Positions 34,422 through 44,015 of a DNA stretch of 64,000 nucleotides are shown piece after piece. The notes beneath the pieces are model-generated. The model did not search any database. It was not told where the DNA came from and was given only the letters and a program-made list of their open reading frames with translations. How positions within the stretch are numbered: the first letter of the stretch is position 1; each line of letters opens with the position of its first letter. The position numbers and the translations under genes are program-made. Source of the stretch: Leptidea sinapis (taxonomy: Eukaryota > Arthropoda > Insecta > Lepidoptera > Pieridae); assembly GCF_905404315.1 (NCBI RefSeq), contig NC_066286.1:6889501-6953500 (forward strand). Reading direction: 5' to 3'.

Positions 34422-34811
34422 AATCATCATCATTATCATCAGCCGGAAGTCGTCAACTGCTGGACAAAAGCCTCCCCCAAAGATTTCCACGACAATCGGT
34501 CCTGCGCTGCCCTCATCCAACATATTCCGTGTTACCAATGATGTCTTACCGTACGCAGACGTGGTCGCTAAACTATGGGCCTGATGAGAAACCTCATGGT
34601 TGCTCAGACGGCGATGGACAGGGCTATGCTCGGAGTTTCCCTGCGAGATCGAATCAGAAATGAGGAGATCCGTAAGAGAATCAAAGTCACCGACAGGCTA
34701 TGTCGGTGACTTTGAAACGATTGCGAAACTGAAGTGCCAGTGGGCAGAGCACATAGTTCGACGGACAGCCGTTGGGGCAATAAAGTCCTCGAATGGCGAC
34801 CACGAACGCAA
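34422..34811 (-). mobile_element. RTE-type LINE copy with 5' inversion
   Basis: 34422-34530 is the RTE 3' end on the minus strand (ATCATCATCATTATCATCAG tail, CCTCATCCAACATATTCCG). From 34531 the sequence switches to the plus strand of the same element (ACCGTACGCAGACGTGGTCG, GAGATCGAATCAGAAATGAG, TCCTCGAATGGCGACCACGA). An inverted 5' segment joined to a normal 3' segment, with only about 55-60 bp of the element missing between, is the signature of twin priming. An internal 15-bp palindrome is listed separately. Confidence 0.82.
34681..34715. repeat. 15-bp perfect palindrome from local inverted duplication
   Basis: TCAAAGTCACCGACA (34681-34695) and TGTCGGTGACTTTGA (34701-34715) around GGCTA. 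The RTE copy at 60 kb has only one arm. Confidence 0.85.
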
Positions 34812-35965
34812 GAAATCAAAAATTTTTTTACCATTTTAATGAAAATTAGAAAAAAAAATGAGCTTAAGCAAACCTTAATTATAAAGCGAGGCTTGTAATC
34901 TTTCAATTTAGGTAAACGGTAAGAAAATTAGGCACGCACCCCCATAATTGGCTTCGCTTAATAAATTTACGTTGGTTATTAATTATGGACAATAATTAAT
35001 GTACTTTATAATTTGCTTCGAAGATAATGATAAGAATGAGTTTGATTTATTTGGCAAATTGTTAATTCTATTTATATTACTTAACAGGAAATAGAAAGTA
35101 ATATATATTATAATGAAAAATTCACTGAGCCACGACTGTCGACTAAATATATACATTGCTACACACGATTGCAACGCTTCGGATATTGAGGCACAATGGT
35201 GCACTCTATTTGTAGATTATGCTTCTTAAAATATATTTTCTACTTTTTATTTTGTTTTTTTAAAGCGTGTTTTGCGAACTATTATTTATTTTTGCTTGTT
35301 TCATCTTAAAAGATGAAAATTTCGCAGTAACGAATTAGGACGCACCATATTCTTTAGAAAAAAAGGCTACCGGGTACCTTATATAAAAAAATCAGTTATC
35401 CTGAAGGTACTGATAAGAAAAATGAAACAAACTATATAAATTATTAAATTGACAGACCCCTGCACAAACTTTGAAATCCGAGATGTCCGAAAAATGACGT
35501 TCAGTGAATGCGTTATATAAAAGGGATGGGAAAAAGGGACCAAGCTAATAAAAGTGGAACAGACTGTTTAAATTATTATATTGTCATCTGTCCTTGATAA
35601 GTGTGTAAACTTTAAATTCAATCCAACATTTTAAAGTGGGTAAAAATGACGGTAAAAGTTTCCACTACATAGATACAAACTGTTTGTTACCTACATATGA
35701 AGCTTATAAAAGTGGTTAAACATGACGGCAATACGAATAAATTAAGAAATCTCATAGTGAAACATGATCTCCATAAATTTTATTTAAATCACAGCAGTTT
35801 ACTTTAAATGCTTACCGATTCAATGCAATATTTTGAATGGAATGAACCATATTTATGCCATTTTACGTTCGCCTTTTAGCTGGTAGTCTACTCGTATAGT
35901 ATGAGTCACCTGCAGTGAAGCAACATGTTTGGCGCGGCTTGTCACTTCCAGCACCTTCTTATTTA
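34812..35965. other. No gene recognised
   Basis: AT-rich; repeat-like text without a second copy here. No coding motif. Confidence 0.4.
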
Positions 35966-35978
35966 TATTTCTACTAGT
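35966..35978 (+). repeat. Left target-site duplication of the SINE
   Basis: TATTTCTACTAGT, repeated exactly at 36251-36263. Confidence 0.85.
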
Positions 35979-36250
35979 CAATTTATGTTTTTTAAGTGAT
36001 AACCCTCACTTCTAGGATTAATACACAAATAAAATTTGAAAAACAACAAAATTTTATGAACGATGCGGGACTCGAACCCACGACCTCCGTCGTTTCGTGC
36101 CGGTGCTCTAACCAACTGAGCTAACCGTTTGCGTGTCGTATCGTTATAAAATCTTGTATGCTTTGTTCAACTCTCAGGTTGTGGCTTCATCTACAAGTTC
36201 GAGTCCCGCATTGTTCATAAAATTTTGTTGTTTTTCAAATTTTATTTGTG
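35979..36250 (-). mobile_element. tRNA-derived SINE with inverted duplicated ends
   Basis: Read on the minus strand, the centre is tRNA-like: TAGCTCAGTTGGTTAGAGC as A box and GTGGGTTCGAGTCCC as B box (36066-36128). The tail runs TTCATAAAATTTTGTTG, TTTTTCAAATTTTATTTGTG, then TATTAATCCTAGAAGTGAGG. The outer about 57 bp (36196-36250) are an inverted copy of 36022-36078, so the element can fold into a long hairpin with the tRNA part in the loop. TATTTCTACTAGT on both sides is a 13-bp target duplication, proving LINE-type insertion as a unit. A TTGTGGC and GAGAGTTGAAC body segment is shared with 46 kb and 63 kb copies. Confidence 0.85.
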
Positions 36251-36263
36251 TATTTCTACTAGT
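36251..36263 (+). repeat. Right target-site duplication of the SINE
   Basis: Exact copy of TATTTCTACTAGT at 35966-35978. Confidence 0.85.
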
Positions 36264-36734
36264 GACGACCCGCTCGTCTCTAATGGTAGTTAAATCTTAG
36301 AAAAAATGCTCCAATTAATTCATAACGGATGTCATTGTTCAAGCGAACAAGCCTCATTTTCAATGGGAAATTTTTGAACCTTATTAGCTTTTATTAGCTG
36401 AATTAGCAAACTCAACAATTTTGAGGTTTTCTCATCAAGACCTTCCTATACCTACTGTGGATACATCACGACATCTCTGGAACCATAAGGCGAAGAGATT
36501 AGAAATTTGGTAGGAATATTCCTTTCGTCGAGTAGAGGTCAGCCAATTTTATTATGAACAGAACAACGTCTATTGGGTCAGATAGAAATAATACAAAGAT
36601 GGTTTTACTTTTAATTTAAAGGCACACTTTCTTTTATATTACCTTTAATAATAAAACGGGTATAATTATGTCTGTGCTCTTATCTTTTGGTGCACCCTAG
36701 TATCAGTTCGAATCATTTGACTTTTGCAAGAGTC
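36264..36734. other. No gene recognised
   Basis: CGGATGTCATTGTTCAAGCG and ACATCACGACATCTCTGGAA look like old repeat text; no firm assignment. Confidence 0.35.
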
Positions 36735-36805
36735 ATTCAGATGTAGGGGTACAAACGAGCCTAGGGGTCACCTCATGGTAGGCTGTCCACGTTCTTCTGC
36801 AGCAC
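36735..36805 (-). repeat. Eroded LINE tail (family B-like)
   Basis: GTACAAACGAGCCTAGGGGT, CACCTCATGGTAGG and CAGCACCGGCATTTTAGGAA are a diverged match to the start of family B. Confidence 0.45.
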
Positions 36806-36844
36806 CGGCATTTTAGGAAGGAAAGAAGGAGGTTTATTTTAACA

Positions 36845-37130
36845 AGATGCCGGCTTGGTGAGTATCGCAGCTATACCTTTTTTTAACTCTGCGTGATGCT
36901 GTCATGATGATGTGCAAGCATTACTTTCAATTGAAAGGGCGCCGTAGCTAGTAAAATTCCTGAACTAACGAGACTTAACATTCACGTCTTAAAGTGAGGT
37001 CCGCAATTGGGATGCCACCCAGAATATCATCATATTTCACCCCATCAATCGAGAATCCTGAGTGACACTGAATTGTAATGGGCAGGGCTTCAGGGAAAGC
37101 ATCTCTTATATCGTTAGGTGAACGTCTTAC
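36845..37130 (+). repeat. Family A SINE-like element, old diverged copy
   Basis: GATGCCGGCTTGGTGA, AAGGGCGCCGTAGCTAGTAA and GAGAATCCTGAGTGACACTG, TGTAATGGGCAGGGC keep the order of family A with many changes and an insertion in the hairpin loop. Confidence 0.7.
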
Positions 37131-37245
37131 TTTTCCTGTCACATTTTCCCATAATAGGTGAACGCTTCTTTTGAAAGTACGTGTTCGAAGTAAATCCATC
37201 GAAAAGCATTTAATTACCAATATCACATAGAAGATATAAATTTTC

Positions 37246-37680
37246 CTGATGGAATGACCCTGGTGGGTAAGGCACGGGGAAGGGCGCTGGTGTGGGACGC
37301 AACTTTCGTCGACACTCTAGCTCCTTCTCATGTCCAAGTTACGTCAGTTGGTCCTGGGTCTGCTGCTTTGACTGCTGAAAACAGCAAATGCCGCAAATAT
37401 GTTGGTCTCAGTGAGTTATACATCCTTGTGCCGTTTGCTGTCGAGACACTTGGCCCGTGAGGCCCAGAAGCGCGGAGAATGTACAAAGTACTTAGCGCCT
37501 ACGTGTCTCAATAGGGCTACTGGAAACCCAAGCGCTGGCGGCTTTCTCAACGAATCAGCCTAGTTATCCAACGTGGAAATGCTGCAAGTATTCTTGGTAC
37601 ACTTCCCCGTCACAATCGTTTTAATTTAATATAGTCAAAGTATTAAAATATAGATATAAGATATGTTTTGTTTGTTTAAA
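37246..37680 (+). pseudogene. Family K coding repeat, copy 2
   Basis: From 37246 the plus strand reads PDGMTLVGKARGRALVWDAT, FVDTLAPSHVQVTSVGPG, KCRKYVGLSELYILVPFAVE and TLGP before a stop. Beyond it, another frame resembles SYLNRATGNPSAGGFLNES and a VIQRGNAASILGTLPRH stretch, so the protein once continued. GTTTTAATTTAATATAGTCA and the ATATGTTTTGTTTGTTT that follows are shared with the 57-kb copy as a 3' UTR. This is the clearest copy of the motif RGRALVWD, then DTLAPSHV. Function unknown; a mobile-element protein is the best guess. Confidence 0.55.
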
Positions 37681-38942
37681 ATTAGTTACTTATAGCCATG
37701 TGTTGTATTCGGTATTTATCAGACCGAGCCTAATTATCAGTTACCAATTTTATTAATTAATAACTATTAACAACGCCGGTCTGAGTAACTATTATAACTA
37801 TAGTAGAAGTCCGCGTATACGCCATTCTAACTACTTCACTTAGTAATTTAATAAGTGTAATAGTCATGTTTAATACCTTAATAAGTAAATATATCTACAG
37901 ATGATTACATGAATAAAGAAAGTATACGAAATATGCATTATTCCTTGCTTACTACACGGGTGCCACACCGGCACCCAATGCAATGGAAAAGAGTATGCTA
38001 GGTATAAAAAGTAAACATAGAATGAAATTAACTAAGACAATTTAAATGGCGTAAGACGTATATGTTAATGATATCCAAGAGATACCACAAGAAATCGAGG
38101 CAGACAAACACAAAGATAGGAAGATGACTTCAAGAAAAAAGCTGGTCCAATATGGGCCCGTTTAGCAAGAGACAGGAATAAGTGAAAAATCTCTAGAGGA
38201 GGCCTTTGTTGACAGTCAATCAATCTAGTTTTTAGGAAGTAGGCATTTTTATATTTATTTAAATAAATATAATAACTATAAGAACCAATATAATATATCT
38301 ATCCCTAAGTGCACCCCTTTTCAATCTCCCATTCTACAGATTCGTTATGACAGTAAGATATCCCATCTTCCCCACTATTAATAACTTACATTAAAATTCT
38401 TTAGATTATATCTTGAATGTTATCCATAATAATAAACTTATCTATTTCTGGAAAGTGAGCGTGGGATAAAGACATCAGTGCAGTCTAGGCTAGCTATTAA
38501 TAGTAAGAAGTCAACAGGGGACAATCGCATGCCCCCCTTTTGCCCCCCTAGCTCAATAGGGGGAGGGGGAATATTCTAGCAGAATTGTAGAGCGTAATAG
38601 ACATTGTTTGTGCAATAACAATTTGAAACACAACGAGTTGTGAATTGTAGTATTGGAGAGATTTGTAAATGTTGTAACATATGTCAGCTTGATGTGTTAA
38701 CAAGCGTTACCAACGTCATGAACTGCCATAAGATATCCCAATTAATAATAACATTTATTTAACTAACTCATTACTATGTTAGTAATGTTATATTTTTATA
38801 ATTATTACTGATTAGAATAGCATATAATGTTCAGATCTTTAGTTAACTTGAGTAAGTTAGTTGGCGCTATAGCAGTGCCAAATAACAGTTGGTAGCATCA
38901 TTATGGTAGACGGTCGGACCATATATAAGCCAGGGCGCTAAG
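37681..38942. other. No gene; C/G-run hairpin at 38531-38569
   Basis: GCCCCCCTTTTGCCCCCCTA followed by GGGGGAGGGGG could form a hairpin or a G-quadruplex and is unusual in this AT-rich setting. Otherwise nothing recognised. Confidence 0.4.
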
Positions 38943-38955
38943 TTCGAGTATGCAT

Positions 38956-39214
38956 CTCAGCGGATACTCCATAGGAAGTGCCGCTTGCGCCTCTCTCTCC
39001 CCAAGAGAAGGTCGCCATCGATAAAGGCTTAGAGGGCACCTGCCCAAAGCCAACTGCAGGTGGTGTTTAGTGGGTAGGCACCTAGGTTTTCACGTGAGTC
39101 CCAAATAACCAACGCAGACTTAGGCTGCGTTGGTATGCATGAGCATTCACCACCTCCCTCCCGTCGTAACCCGGAGGGTAGCCCTTTCCCTTGTTTGGGC
39201 GCAAAAAAAAAAGA
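38956..39214 (+). mobile_element. Poly(A)-tailed retroinsertion with 13-bp target duplication
   Basis: TTCGAGTATGCAT occurs at 38943-38955 and 39215-39227, and the insert ends in GCGCAAAAAAAAAAG. The body is GC-rich (CTTGCGCCTCTCTCTCCCCA, AACCCGGAGGGTAGCCC) with no open frame of note, like the 3' UTR of an R1-type LINE, but I am unsure. CCAACGCAGACTTAGGCTGC and GTTGG can form a hairpin at 39109-39134. Confidence 0.8.
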
Positions 39215-39654
39215 TTCGAGTATGCATTATACTTATTGTGAATTGTAAGCGGACACTATGCCCTGACTGTCTTTTAATTTGTAATAATCGCTGTATATTG
39301 TAATTCTAAGTGGAAACTTTAAAATACAGATGTAACAGTTTTATTATATGCGTTTAAATTACCAACCCCTTCTACACTTATGAGCTGTAACATAATACTA
39401 TATTTTGATACAGTTGCTCATTATATACGAGGCTGTGGGTTGCAGCCCAAGCCATAGGCGAGGGCGTAAATCTGCGGTAAATTCAATAAGAAACAATATT
39501 TATATATATTTTTTTGACATTCATAAGTGTCATTTCTGTGACCTACATGAATAAAGTGTTTTTGAATTTGAATCTGAAAAATCAACCGAGTGTTTCATAC
39601 ATACTTTTTCAACACACTTGCGAGGAAAAAACAGACATGTATTGCATAAATCGA

Positions 39655-39825
39655 TTAATTATTAAAATAATTCGTGAATGTACAATTTTCTAAACGATAA
39701 TGGATTGTTTTTGATGGCAATTCCATAGTTTCTGTTACATAATATAACCATCTGAGCGTCTCTTCAAAAATGCCATCAGGGATACAGTATGTTTTGATGT
39801 CAACACCATCTTTGAGCTTAACCAT
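39655..39825 (-). CDS. Unrecognised 56-codon open frame next to a SINE
   Basis: The frame runs from ATG at 39825 to a TAA at 39655 and reads MVKLKDGVDIKTYCIPDGIF, then EETLRWLYYVTETMELPS and TIHYRLENCTFTNYFNN. Its mix of residues looks more protein-like than the AT-driven frames around it. The ATG is fused to the A tail of a family A SINE at 39825, so the start may be an accident and the real piece may be a 5'-truncated exon, a processed fragment or the end of a mobile-element protein. I know no family with this sequence. There is no donor or acceptor that clearly delimits an exon. Treat as hypothetical. Confidence 0.25.
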   Translation of the reverse strand: MVKLKDGVDIKTYCIPDGIFEETLRWLYYVTETMELPSKTIHYRLENCTFTNYFNN

Positions 39826-39994
39826 TTTTTTTAAATAAGGGACGAGATGAGCAGAACGTTCAGTTAATGGTAATTGATAAGTGCCGATCAGGATTCTTAA
39901 AGAACTCAAAAATTCTAAACGCAATACAATTGCGCTTGTCGCCTTGAGACATAAGATGCTAAGTCTCATTTGCCCAGTAATTTCACTAGTTACG
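39825..39994 (-). mobile_element. Family A SINE-like element, 5' truncated
   Basis: Tail side TTTTTTTTAAATAAGGGACG to CAGTAATTTCACTAGTTACG; the element stops there at CTATATATAG. Hairpin arm partly eroded. Confidence 0.78.
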
Positions 39995-41199
39995 CTATAT
40001 ATAGATGCACCACAAGCAGTAACGGATTAAGCTTACGTACGTACTTACGGGCCCGTAGCAAATTCTTACAATGAGCCCTTTGTATAAATACTGGAAATAG
40101 TCAGTTACAGAGTGTCTGACGTGGGTCGTCTCAGTAGGAAAAGTTGTAACGTTTCACGTTTTTACCACATCAAGAAATTCAATATCTGAGATGAGTGGGA
40201 CATACGGGGTCCCCTTTTGGGCGGGGACCGTAGCAACTTGCTATATGGCTAATTCGGCACTGACCACAAGGACCTGGGTATGTATGTATTAGCGAAGTTC
40301 AGAGAAATATTCCAAAAACATATTATTTTCCGAAAATGCCTGGGTTTTTTTGTTCCTCTTCCATTGTAGGAAACTATCGTAAGCAGCTAAGTATTTTTCT
40401 CTAGATTTTGCAGGTATTAAGACTTTCGTTTTCATTTTGCGCTGCATTTAGTATTTTTGGCGGGGTTAAATCTTTCAATTGTTTAACTTGTGTACTTAAA
40501 CAATTTTACAATTATTTACCACACAGCAACAAATGCGATACAAACAAAATATGAAAATTACGGGATAGGAATGAATGAATGAAAATTCAAACCAATGTTT
40601 TAAGGTCGAGCCAGTAAAACGTCGTCTTCACAATAAGCGCTTTATTAGAATTTACAATTACTTCTCATATTACTTCACTTAATGTACGAATATGGTATTA
40701 GAACGCAACCATGCCAGGCGACTGTTGGAGCTCGACTGGCTTGCTGTTCGTTTGTGTTAAACACGTTAGTAACCGATTGACAACTTACTGAACAAAGAGG
40801 AGGTTAAGTTGTCAGGAGGCAGATTAGAGAGAACCAACATTGTCTATGGAACTAAAGTAATGTAAACTTAAGGTTTTAATATTTGTAACAAATGACGTTA
40901 TGGAATAAATATTAAAACCAACGCCGCCAAGCAACCACGTTTATAGAACGTCATTGCACTAAACAGGTAACACAATTAGGCGAAGTGGCGCGCAAGTTTC
41001 TTTTTTTTTACACGAGTCAAATGTAAGTTGATTTATTACGTAAATATTACAGCCTATTTGATAATTATAATTTTAGTGATGAAATGCATATAATATTGTA
41101 TAACAAATTATTGGGAATTAAAAAAAAAATAGCATTTTCTTTGATTAACGCGAGTGTTAAATAAAATAAAAGTATTAAAAGGATTGTAACATTAGATTT
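39995..41199. other. No gene recognised
   Basis: 40040-40230 has GGGCCCGTAGCAAATTC and GGGACCGTAGCAACTTGC, a loose direct repeat around 170 bp. Otherwise AT-rich without motifs. Confidence 0.35.
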
Positions 41200-41460
41200 T
41201 GCTTAAAGTTACATTTTTGTGTTTTTTACCTCAGAAATTTCGACTGGGTGAACCGATTTCGATGATTCTTTTTTTATTTGAAAGCTGGTGCCTCCCGTGT
41301 GGTCTCCTTTGGTTTAGTTCTGAGGATTTGATCCACAGAACTCTTCAATTCTCGATACTCGACCGAAACTTTATATGCTATCCCGATATTTGAGCCACCT
41401 TCCGTAAGGTCGTAATGGTCAAGTAGTTGTCGTTGTCAAAAATTATGATTCATATTCAAA
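41200..41460 (+). repeat. ACCGACTT-type element, body fragment
   Basis: TTTCGACTGGGTGAACCGAT, TTTGAAAGCTGGTGCCTCCC and GTAATGGTCAAGTAGTTGTC match 48372-48600 in order. The TIRs are not seen. Confidence 0.65.
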
Positions 41461-41519
41461 TATTTTTATTTAAAATACGATGTGACATCACTTATAGAAT
41501 GTCAAAAACTACCACCCAT

Positions 41520-41944
41520 TCCAAAACGAATGCCTCAGACCTGAGAAGAATGGGCGCGACAATCTCAGTGGGCTTTTTTTTTAATCGAAAAAATATGTTT
41601 ACACAGTAATATTGTACGATTAAACTTATTATTTAATAGCCGGTTACTCTATTCCCAATCTGTGGAAATTCATTCCAAGCATTCCCAAGCTGTCAAACCT
41701 TTACAACACAAACGTTTTTAACAATTCTTTTGAATAACGTAATACTTTTGTTTTGAACATTTTCTAGGATCTCGTTGTAAAAGCATATACATCGCCCCAC
41801 AAAAGACTTCCAACCTCGACTTAGCCGAGTAGTAGGCATTATAAGTTTATGTTTGTTCCTGGTGTTAACATTATGGTTGTGACAGTTTCTAGCAATTTCA
41901 CTTATGTGCCTATGAACATACATTACATTATCAATGATTATCAA
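41520..41944 (-). pseudogene. LINE reverse transcriptase end and 3' UTR, diverged
   Basis: The minus strand from 41944 reads VNTRNKHKLIMPTTRLSRGW, then FVGRCICFYNEI and NKSITLFKRIVKN, the last part of a Jockey/CR1-type LINE protein, with a frame break at 41693-41700. Behind it CCCACTGAGATTGTCGCG and the reverse of CCTCAGACCTGAGAAGAATG are its 3' UTR, related to 28170-28440. Confidence 0.75.
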
Positions 41945-42132
41945 CGGAACACCTGTGTCCTTGACGGGTTACAGTAAGGAACCGATCTGTGGTATAATTT
42001 CTAACTGTCTGTAATTACATAACGATAAGCTTACGGTCGTTTCTGCATTGCAACATTACGCAAGTGTTCTATCAATTTTTGCGCTCTTCGCAAGTCTCTT
42101 TTGAAATAAAAAAAAATTGAAGTATTGGAGAT
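41945..42132. other. Spacer, possible eroded target duplication at its end
   Basis: TTGAAGTATTGGAG (42118-42131) resembles TTGAAGTCTTCGAG (42579-42592) on the far side of the next LINE copy. Confidence 0.35.
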
Positions 42133-42578
42133 CTTGAGATGCGATCACTGCGTAGTATGTGTGGGGTAAGACTGACTGATAGAATTCCGAATGCGGTAAT
42201 ACGAGCGCGCTGTGGTTTGAAAGAGGATGTTGTGACAAGGACTGAAAAAGGAATGCTGAAATGGTTTGGACACGTGGAGCGAATGAGTGAAGAAAGAATG
42301 ACGCATCAAATATATAAGGCAAGTGTGTGTGGGCAAGTCGGTCGCGGGAGACCTCGTAGAACATTCGTCGACCAAATTGGGGACGTTTTGAGAAAAGGAG
42401 AGCTCCGAAGCACCCGCAACCGGCGAGCATGTATGAAAAGACTAATGAATGTAGAGGAAGCGCGTGAGGTTTGTAAGGATAGAAGCAAATGGCATTCTAT
42501 TGTCTCTGCCTACCCCGACGGGAACAAGGCGTGAGTGTGTGTGTGTGTGTGTGTATTTGTGTGTGTGTGTGTGTGTGT
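42133..42578 (+). mobile_element. 5'-truncated copy of the 20.6-kb LINE
   Basis: Covers only the end of the reverse transcriptase protein and the GT-repeat tail (42535-42578). Its protein differs from the 20.6-kb copy at few positions in over 100 residues, so the family was active recently. Flanks may hold a degenerate target duplication. Confidence 0.88.
42139..42534 (+). pseudogene. LINE reverse transcriptase C-terminus
   Basis: 131 codons from MRSLRSMCGVRLTDRIPNAV through CGLKEDVVTRTEKGMLKWFG and GRGRPRRTFVDQIGDVLRKG to a TGA after SAYPDGNKA. This copy keeps the segment KRLMNVEEAREVCKDRSKWH that the 20.6-kb copy has lost by a 40-bp deletion, so it shows the native end of the protein. Met at 42139 is internal to the parent protein. 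Confidence 0.88.
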
Positions 42579-42579
42579 T
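42535..42579 (+). repeat. (GT)n tail of the LINE copy
   Basis: GT repeats broken once by TATTT. Confidence 0.95.
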
Positions 42580-42714
42580 GAAGTCTTCGAGGTAGATTTC
42601 CTCTGTTGGCATAGATCAGAATTCTACCTGACTTTGTTTTATATCTGCGCTGTCTCATATGAGCATCACGTTGAATAGGTCTACACATATTCTTCAGACA
42701 AATTAGTTAGTGTT

Positions 42715-42850
42715 CTTCAAAAAAAAACCGACTTAAAAAAAAATTATATATATAATATGCACTAAAAAGAAAACGGTGATAGCGTATATTATAATAAAAA
42801 AATAATGTGTTTTAATTATTATTATTTTTTTCGAGTTAGTGAAAAATCGG
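42715..42850. repeat. ACCGACTT-type element, uncertain remnant
   Basis: AAAAAAAACCGACTTAAAAA begins the stretch and TTTTTTTCGAGTTAG closes it; the inside is AT-rich with no clear match. Confidence 0.3.
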
Positions 42851-42959
42851 TAAATACTTAAAAGTAATGCCTTACACGAGTAAGTCATAAAAGTAAATGT
42901 AATTTAATACGTTAAAACTAAAATTATTCATCAATCCATACACCGTTTATAAAAAAAAG

Positions 42960-43170
42960 ATATTTTGTGAGAATTTTATTGGCGATTGTAAAGAACATAA
43001 TAACTATTGTTTTAAAAACATAAAGCAGAGTTTCTGGTAACAGGATATCCCGCCATCAGAAGAAGCGCCCGCTCACGGGCATGATGCATGGGCCAGCCAT
43101 CGCCTCCCTCGACTAAGGGAAGGAACTAACTGCCCGTCCAACATCACCGCCACAAGCAGTGAATTTTAAG
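42960..43170 (+). repeat. Repeat I, copy 2
   Basis: TAAAGCAGAGTTTCTGGTAA, GGGCCAGCCATCGCCTCCCT and GCCACAAGCAGTGA align with 12420-12600. Confidence 0.65.
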
Positions 43171-43649
43171 CGAGTTAAGTTAAAAAAAAACTTACTAGAT
43201 TTGCACACTCCCTCTGTTTTTTACACAAATTACAGTTGTCTATCTATTGCGGTTTATGTCCAGCCCAATGACATATGGACAGACGGACAGATTCTTGGTA
43301 ATTGGATTCCCGTTCGCCGTTGGTTACTCTAGCAACGTGGATATAATTCATTTTACGAATTCACATACCAATTCGAATTAATTGAGAAAGTCAACAATAT
43401 GCTACTTAAGATAATAAAAATTAAAAAATTTCCCTACTTACCTATCTATACAAGGACGTCCAGAAAAGATAATTTCTAATGTTAATTTTTACTTTATATG
43501 AAGTTTTAATTTAATTATGTATATATTTATTTCGATATTTATTGAAAACATAACAAAACTTATAGCTATATATCTCATACAGAAAAATATATATATATAT
43601 ATCCTAGAACAATGAACCTTAAAGTAAAAACCTTAAAAATTATAATATA
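43171..43649. other. No gene recognised
   Basis: AT-rich with a short TA run at about 43587-43600. Confidence 0.4.
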
Positions 43650-44015
43650 ACTAGCTGCCCTGACAGACGTTGTTCTATAGATAATAAAAAAAATACTGTT
43701 TTATAGGAAATTGCGAATAATATTTCAAAACACCAAGAATTATTTCGTAAAAATGATCCCTGAAGTTATAATGAAATTGTTTCACAGCTGAACTGTCACA
43801 CCGTGCGTCAATAAATTGTCTCACAGAAAATATGTCCATACAAAACAAATATTGAAAATAAACATAATTATGGGTCCCAAATTGAAATAAAAACTATCCT
43901 ATCTCTCAAGTTGGACCAAACTGCACTCCATGAAGTAATCCCCATTAAAATCCGTTCATTAGTTTAGGAGTCCATCGCGGACAAACAACGTGTCACGTAA
44001 TTTATATATATTAAG
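43650..44015 (+). repeat. Repeat G, copy 4
   Basis: Starts TAACTAGCTGCCCTGACAGA and CGTTGTTCTATAG; ends with ATCCGTTCATTAGTTTAGGA and GCGGACAAACAACGTGTCAC, then a TATATATA run. Confidence 0.7.

Noticed and set aside
36061..36130. A functional tRNA gene on the minus strand
   Set aside because: The tRNA-like part is enclosed in a SINE with its own target duplication and inverted ends.
40600..40900. A retroviral-type LTR
   Set aside because: No paired LTR, primer-binding site or polypurine tract was found, and no gag or pol sequence.
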